A stretch of DNA of 11,913 nt from Dunaliella salina. Its lineage: Eukaryota; Chlorophyta; Chlorophyceae; Chlamydomonadales; Dunaliellaceae. Shown here in pieces: positions 7,814-11,913 of the stretch (position 1 is its first letter; each line of letters opens with the position of its first letter). Position numbers and translations under genes: made by a program. The stretch is taken from NCBI GenBank assembly GCA_002284615.2, contig MU069716.1:355296-367208 (forward strand), in the 5' to 3' direction. The notes under the pieces were generated by a model that was not told the DNA's origin, did no database searches, and saw nothing but the letters and a program-made list of their open reading frames with translations.

Positions 7814-8331
7814 AAACAAGAAAAAAAGAAAAGTTTACGCAAGCCAAAGGGCGCGTGCAATAAGGGAAGGCCCTCTAACTGGAAAACTAGAGGCCTCACC
7901 AGAAGGCCCTCAGAACCTACAATAGACACAGCTAGCCTAGGAAAGAGCCAAAAACAGATCTAATGGGGACCTGGAGGGTTGCTCGCCATGCCTCTGAACG
8001 CCCGGACTCTCCTTCTCCCGTCCTCCACTGCCGCCACGCGCCCAGCAAACCCCTCCCCAGAAGCCCCCTGAAAATAAAGTGCTTGTGTTGTGTTAAATTA
8101 ACACTGTTAATGATAGTGCTCAATCTTTGAATGGCATGGTCCCCAAGCTTGGATGCTAGCAATATGGCTTTTTGTTTAGTACAACTAGGCCCTAGTAGGG
8201 CCAAGGCTTATAAGAGGTGAGATTGTATAATAATTGAAAAAGGTGCCGGCCACACCAATCAAGACGACGTGCAAAGTCGTTATTCCTGTTTGGATTTCTT
8301 CAGCTGCGGGTTTTAAACCCTTTCAGAGGCA
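7801..8331. repeat. 13-bp target-site duplication pair
   Basis: CCTTTCAGAGGCA occurs at 7801-7813 and 8319-8331 without mismatch. The sequence belongs to the reverse transcriptase codons TFQRH, and only one copy is expected in an uninterrupted element. Confidence 0.93.
7814..8318 (-). mobile_element. 505-bp antisense LINE 3' end inserted in gypsy RT
   Basis: A perfect 13-bp direct repeat, CCTTTCAGAGGCA, flanks the segment at 7801-7813 and 8319-8331, and excluding the segment realigns the reverse transcriptase. On the minus strand the start reads TTLHVVLIGVAGTF, similar to the LGVG block of the fragment at 615-1351. After a shift comes TKQKAILLASKLGDHAIQRL, and the ORF ends SNPPGPH with TAG (complement of 7960-7962). 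The 3' UTR follows, with a hairpin at 7869-7895 (GGCCCTCTA and TAGAGGCC, one bulged base) and the tail (A-rich on the plus strand) at 7814-7832. It is therefore a 5'-truncated LINE from a lineage related to, but distinct from, the copies at 1197-1480 and 4050-4345. Confidence 0.88.
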
Positions 8332-8815
8332 CATGAATGATGTCTTCAGGCCTTCCTCCACAAGTTTGTACTGGTCCATCTGGATGATGTGCTCATCTTT
8401 TCTAAAAATGTGCATAAGCACATGCAACATCTTTGGCAAGTCCTCCAGTTGCTCAGGGAGCATAAACTGTACATAAGACGTTCGAAATGCAAGTTTCCTG
8501 TCAGTGCACTGAAATTCCTAGGCCATGTCATCTCAGACAAGAGCATCATTATGCATCCAGATTAGGTAAAGGCCATCCTGGACTGGCCTGAACCAACTGG
8601 AACCCCTGCTCAGTGCAGAAACCAGCTCAAGGGATTCCTGGGCTTTGCAACTTTAACCCCTGTATTGCGCACCACTTTCCAGAGCCAGCTGCTTCTCTAA
8701 ATGCCCTCACAGCTGGCCAAGCAGACTGGGTCTGGGAGCAACACAAAGAGATGCATCTGCTGCCATTAAGCAGAAGATGACAAAAGTGCGCCAATTTTAC
8801 GAGTCCTTTCTCAAT
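8319..8815 (+). pseudogene. Ty3/gypsy RT C-terminal half and start of RNase H
   Basis: FQRHMNDVFRP resumes the reverse transcriptase. A one-base loss near 8353 leads to the frame of 8353, HKFVLVHLDDVLIFSKNVH. The catalytic pair LDD is intact at 8380-8388, with the usual tyrosine replaced by histidine. REHKLYIRRSKCKF and LKFLGHVISDKSI follow, then a stop TAG at 8563-8565, then VKAILDWPEP and GFLGFA. Beyond that, LNALTAGQADWVWEQH and AAIKQKMTK mark the connection to the RNase H domain before recognisable sequence breaks off near 8815. RNase H catalytic motifs are not present. Confidence 0.88.
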
Positions 8816-8828
8816 TTGTGCAGTCATC

Positions 8829-9371
8829 TTCCCTGTCGCATACAAGCTGCAGCTGCCACCCCAAATGAAACGTCACAATTTGTTTTGCATGAGTCTGCTC
8901 AAGCCTGCTGATTTCTTCTCAGAGGAATTTTCCGTTCGTGTTTAAGTGGCTCCCCCACCTGCCCATGTAGAAAACAACCAAGCATACTTTATTGCAGATC
9001 ACATTGCTGGACACAAACCATGCACAGCCTCCTGTCCTGCAGAAGCAACCCGCTATCTCATTAAATGGGCTGTATAACTACCTTAAGGAAACACGGAAGA
9101 GCCAGCGCGTAACATTGCCAAAGACATAACAGATGAGGTTTTCGAGTGGACTAAACGTCAAAATATTTCTCCCTCCCCCGTCACACCAACCCCAGCCCCA
9201 GCCCAAGACCCAGCCCCCCCTCCAGCCCCAGTCCCACAGCCCAGCCCCTCGTCACCCCTTTTCCAACCTGAACACAGCTTACAGCCTCCACTGCCAGCAG
9301 CTACAGTACCTAGCTCTCAGCATCCGCGTTGTTCAGCTAGAGTACCTAAACCTAAGCTGCTGCGTCCTTAA
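8829..9371 (+). pseudogene. Integrase C-terminus with chromodomain-like segment
   Basis: FPVAYKLQLPPQMKRHN and SLLKPADFF are the conserved end of Ty3/gypsy integrase, joined almost directly to the RNase H start, so the rest of RNase H and the zinc-finger and DDE core of integrase are missing. TAA at 8943-8945 interrupts the frame. AYFIADHIAGHKPC and ATRYLIKWAVY (about 8985-9074) resemble a chromodomain, which directs integration to particular chromatin in chromoviruses. TAA codons at 9075-9077 and 9084-9086 reflect compensating indels, after which NIAKDITDEVFEWTKRQN continues into a proline-rich tail and a final TAA at 9369-9371. The chromodomain call is by motif resemblance only. Confidence 0.82.
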
Positions 9372-9675
9372 GTTGCTCCTTCCTTGATTTATTTTGCCAA
9401 CCAGATCATACAACCCTTTGCAACCACTGTTCCTGAGTCTTACAGATTCTCCTCTACTCTTTTGTCTATTGTGTATGTCTTTGCATACCCAGCAACTTTT
9501 TTCTTTTTTTACTTTTGCCAACCCCAGGTTTCATTAAGCTCACTGCACTGCCTTTTTCATTTTTTCCAACCTTGGGGGCCATGGCGTTTTTTATCTTTGT
9601 CTTTGGGGTACAATCCGATTACCTCTGCATTCTTTTCTCTTCTTCTGCTTTATCTGAAACCCTGCCTTTATTTTT
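9372..9675. other. Pyrimidine-rich stretch between pol end and PPT
   Basis: This is T/C-rich sequence with no recognisable coding on either strand. It lies between the pol stop and the purine tract, the usual place of a short untranslated spacer in such elements. Confidence 0.5.
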
Positions 9676-9689
9676 AAAGGAGGATAGGG
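9676..9689 (+). promoter_or_regulatory. Putative polypurine tract of the gypsy element
   Basis: AAAGGAGGATAGGG is a 14-base run that is purine except for one T, located downstream of the pol stop and preceded by a T-run. This is the position and composition of a plus-strand priming site. The 3' LTR would start just after it, but the expected TG start is not clear. Confidence 0.5.
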
Positions 9690-9690
9690 T

Positions 9691-10081
9691 ACAACATTGC
9701 AGTTATTTTGGGAGTTGAACAGATTGACACACTCTTGTTAGTTATGGCGAATTTCTGTGAACCTTGCTGGAACACCAAGTTTTTTATAATTATTCCTAGG
9801 TTTTAGACCTGTAACATCATCGTGTAGCTTATTTGGACGAGCACTGCGCCAGCTGTGGAGGACTTCCAGTGTTGAGTGTGTAGGCCAGACAACATTACAA
9901 TGTGAGCAAGAGACACTTTGTAGCAGGCATGCCTACTTGTGGAGGACCAAAGTAGAGGAGGACCGAAAAGGCCAACAACAGGGCATGGAGGCCAGGCCCG
10001 TCGCATGCTGGAGTGCTGTTCATGCTCACAGCAAATTTCCAAAAAGTTATTATTTTAATATTCACTTTCAGAATTTTGAGA
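9691..10081. other. Unrecognised; possible 3' LTR remnant
   Basis: Position right after the putative polypurine tract suggests LTR sequence, but no matching upstream LTR or terminal inverted TG/CA pair was found in the window. No genes are supported. Confidence 0.25.
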
Positions 10082-10129
10082 GAGGGGTGATCCGGGAGGG
10101 GTGATCCGGTGGGTGATCCTGTGTATGAC
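10082..10129. repeat. 14-bp GATCC-containing tandem repeat
   Basis: GAGGGGTGATCCGG occurs twice exactly at 10082-10095 and 10096-10109, followed by a partial third copy. The end, TGATCCTGTGTATG at 10114-10127, recurs as TGATCCTGTGTGTG at 10312-10325, 198 bases downstream. The 10130-10480 stretch holds nothing else recognised. Confidence 0.7.
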
Positions 10130-10480
10130 CGCCCTCGGATCCAGATCAGAAGGCAGAAATCAATGCGGTTCAACAAAAAAACTAAACATTGAAAAAATGC
10201 AAATCTTCAGCAGCTGATTGGACCGATGGCATTGTAAAATTTATCTGCTTCCTGCTGCTGGCAAAAAAAAAGGTTTGGAGAAGACCTTGAAAAAAATTGA
10301 TCCTGAGGGGCTGATCCTGTGTGTGTGACTTGGGCCTTGGTATTTTTTCCAGTGAACACTGAAAGAATAAAGCTTTGAGCCACCCTGGCCTCCTTTAGCC
10401 ATAACCTCCATTTGAAATCTGGACTAAGATTCGGTCTGATTCTAGAGCTTCTTTCAGTTGCTCAGCTTGCTTGCCCAGCC

Positions 10481-10711
10481 ATGATCCATTTCATTAGACC
10501 TGATGATTGGCTGGACAAGCATGAACTGTCGTAGAGAGGTGCTGCTGTGTGGGATGATGTGTGGGTCGAAGCATGGTGGAAGAAGAGCAAGGATCCCATT
10601 TGGCTCAATTCCTTCGACTGTGCGCTTGGCCCCACCGTGTCCTCACATGCTCACCTCCTCTCTTTTCCTGCCCCTAAGGATTTTAGGACAAAGGAGCCTC
10701 CGTGGCGCTGA
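10481..10711 (+). pseudogene. Possible tryptophan-rich coding scrap
   Basis: In the frame ending at TGA 10709-10711 the translation reads MIHFIRPDDWLDKHELS, a TAG at 10532-10534, then AAVWDDVWVEAWWKKSKDP and IWLNSFDCALGP. The sequence looks protein-like (DDW, WDDVW, AWWKK), unlike most other frames here. I do not recognise the family. The TAG could be a disabling stop or part of a splice acceptor (GTCGTAG). The overlapping frame from 10503 runs into the G-run and looks like a shadow. Confidence 0.3.
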
Positions 10712-10770
10712 CGTGCTCCAATGGTATGGAGATGTGAGCAGAGGGTGCCAAGCGAGTACTACAGCAAATG

Positions 10771-10811
10771 GGGCGGGTTGGGNGGGGGGGNGAAAGGGGG
10801 GGGGGGGGGGG
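10771..10811. repeat. G-run with ambiguous bases
   Basis: Runs of three to sixteen G (sixteen at 10796-10811) are interrupted by N at 10783 and 10791. The plus strand could form a G-quadruplex. The Ns and the length of the run suggest sequencing or assembly uncertainty here. Confidence 0.85.
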
Positions 10812-11124
10812 CGCGTCTCTGTATTTCATATCGTTCAAGCCATTGATTAGATGCAATCCTGACTAATTCAGGTGCTATGCATGAAGGAAGGCACAAGCTC
10901 TGCCTCCTTTTCTGTGACCCTCCAGATCACACCCTTTTTTTTGGCTTTCTGCTACTGCAATTATTGCACACCTGTTTCTGTTCCTTTTACTTCCTTGCTC
11001 TCTGCTGCCTTCCTATTCTTCTGCAAGGGGTGGCATGGACAAGAAGCGTGTGCACTGTGTGGAGGGCAGCCACTGTGGAAACCAGGAACAAAAAAATCAA
11101 CAGCGTCATCGGAAAGTGTGGTTT
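10812..11124. other. Unrecognised stretch before satellite
   Basis: It has a pyrimidine-rich middle (about 10930-11025) and no recognisable coding motif. Overlapping open frames at 10872-11162 and 10877-11131 show no family features. Confidence 0.4.
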
Positions 11125-11690
11125 GGTCTGATGTAGGCCTGATTCAGGACAGTTGGTTCTGATTTGGACCTGAAGCAGGAGGGAGGTCTGATCTGGACCT
11201 GATCCACCTCTGATTCAGGATGGGCAACGCCTGATTCAGAACTACCTTACGGTAATCTTGTTGGCTTACTTGAGGCAGGTCTGAATCACTTCTGATGTAC
11301 ACCTGAACCAGGATAAACAACGCCTGATTTAGAACTGCCTTTTTTAATCCATTTTGCGTACTCGGAGCAGGTCTGTTCTGGACCTGATCCACACCTGATT
11401 CAGGATGAAGAACACCTGACACAGGGCTGCCTCTTTTTATCTAATTTGCCTACTTGGGGCAGGTCTGAATCACTTTTGATATACACCTGATTCAGGATGG
11501 ACAACCTCTGATTCAGAACTGCCTTTTATATATTCTATTGAGCTTACTGATCTGGACCTGATCCAGGTCTGATTCAATCAGGACCTTGCCAGTTTAATAA
11601 CTGCCTGGTTCAACCCAGTTCTACCGACTTCCTGGAGGTCTAAGTCAGTTCTGAAGTGCACCTGATTCTTGGGTGTTTGCTGCTGAATCG
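11125..11690. repeat. Satellite of about 92-bp units with alternating subunits
   Basis: Units start with GGTCT at 11185, 11278, 11370, 11462, about 11544 (one unit shortened by roughly 10 bases) and 11637, giving spacings of 93, 92, 92, 82 and 93. Shared blocks are ACCTGATTCAGGATG and GATTCAGAACTGCCTTT. Units at 11185, 11370 and 11544 carry TCTGGACCTGATCC. Those at 11278, 11462 and 11637 carry AATCACTTCTGATGTACACC or close variants. The basic unit is therefore dimeric, with a period near 185. A partial unit precedes from 11125. The open frame on the minus strand is a repeat artefact. Confidence 0.85.
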
Positions 11691-11776
11691 GGAAACCTCT
11701 ACTAATAAAATGCCTTTGCACCATGTATGGCCCCCTAAAGGCCACTTGTCTACTGCGTACTTGCTAAAGAAAGAAC

Positions 11777-11822
11777 AGAAAAGTACACGCAAGCCAAAGG
11801 CCGCGTGCATTAAGGGAAGGCT
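11777..11822 (-). mobile_element. Terminal scrap of a LINE 3' end
   Basis: The 46 bases match the inserted LINE tail at 7827-7872 with about four mismatches, including ACGCAAGCCAAAGG and TAAGGGAAGGC. On the minus strand this is the last part of the 3' UTR just before the T-rich tail. It is truncated directly at the neighbouring CA repeat, so no coding sequence remains. Confidence 0.8.
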
Positions 11823-11825
11823 CGC

Positions 11826-11913
11826 TACACACACACACACACACCACACACACACACACACACACACCACACACACACACACACACACACCACACACACA
11901 CACACACACACAC
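11826..11913. repeat. CA microsatellite with 23-bp higher-order unit
   Basis: The (AC)n run is interrupted by a doubled C at 11844-11845, 11867-11868 and 11890-11891, exactly 23 bases apart. The array runs to the window edge and so may continue. Confidence 0.95.

Larger units (their letters stand above)
6677..9690 (+). mobile_element. Degraded chromodomain-type Ty3/gypsy retrotransposon
   Basis: The order is protease, reverse transcriptase, start of RNase H, integrase C-terminus with chromodomain-like segment, proline-rich tail, then a purine-rich tract. This is the pol layout of chromoviruses. At least six frame changes, several stops, a large internal deletion near 8820 and an antisense LINE insertion at 7814-8318 show it is dead. 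The gag region and 5' LTR are not recognised upstream. A 3' LTR may begin just after 9689, but no second copy is in the window to confirm it. Confidence 0.85.

Noticed and set aside
8070..8080. AATAAA as a functional polyadenylation signal
   Set aside because: It lies on the strand opposite to the inserted LINE, and no gene upstream would use it.
7814..8318. Insertion as an intron or introner in the reverse transcriptase
   Set aside because: The 3' boundary CCTTTCAG looks like an acceptor, but the 5' side offers no GT donor at the matching point. The segment has the coding end, UTR and tail of an antisense LINE plus a 13-bp target duplication.
11640..11909. Minus-strand frame rich in C and V
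   Set aside because: It is the translation of the CA/GT microsatellite.

Overview
The window looks like repeat-rich, non-coding nuclear DNA of a eukaryote. I recognise no intact gene. Nearly all the protein-like sequence is broken retrotransposon: several 5'-truncated non-LTR (LINE) fragments and one degraded chromodomain-type Ty3/gypsy element. Between them lie degenerate tandem arrays, a CA microsatellite, a G-run with two ambiguous bases, and unrecognised DNA. The style of the LINE proteins recalls elements I associate with green algae, and the GC content looks intermediate by eye. Both points are weak, and I cannot place the organism from this sequence alone.

Layout. 1-380: degenerate short-motif array (CTTACCA) that switches strand at a perfect hairpin. 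615-1480 (+): C-terminal part and 3' UTR of a LINE, with a nuclease-like domain and a T-rich tail. 1612-1975: minisatellite of about 90 bp. 2220-3145 (+): LINE reverse transcriptase fragment with several frame breaks. 3258-3442 (-): tail of a LINE related to the first. 3555-4019 (+): a second, different LINE reverse transcriptase fragment. 4050-4345 (-): another LINE tail. 4346-6050: nothing recognised. 6053-6570: faint repeats. 6677-9690 (+): Ty3/gypsy remains (protease, reverse transcriptase, start of RNase H, integrase C-terminus with chromodomain, polypurine tract). Its reverse transcriptase is split by a 505-bp antisense LINE tail flanked by a perfect 13-bp target-site duplication. 9691-11124: mostly unrecognised, with small repeats, a possible coding scrap and a G-run. 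11125-11690: satellite of about 92 bp with alternating subunits. 11777-11822 (-): one more LINE tail. 11826-11913: CA repeat with a 23-bp higher order.

The unifying observation is that four of the LINE pieces are 3' ends of one broad group. The four longest share a protein end of the form SNPPxPH-stop (SKPP in one), and all end in a T-rich tail preceded in at least three copies by the same small hairpin. The most complete copy suggests that the protein carried a C-terminal PD-(D/E)XK-like nuclease domain downstream of its reverse transcriptase. All copies here are dead: stops, frameshifts and lost catalytic residues are visible.
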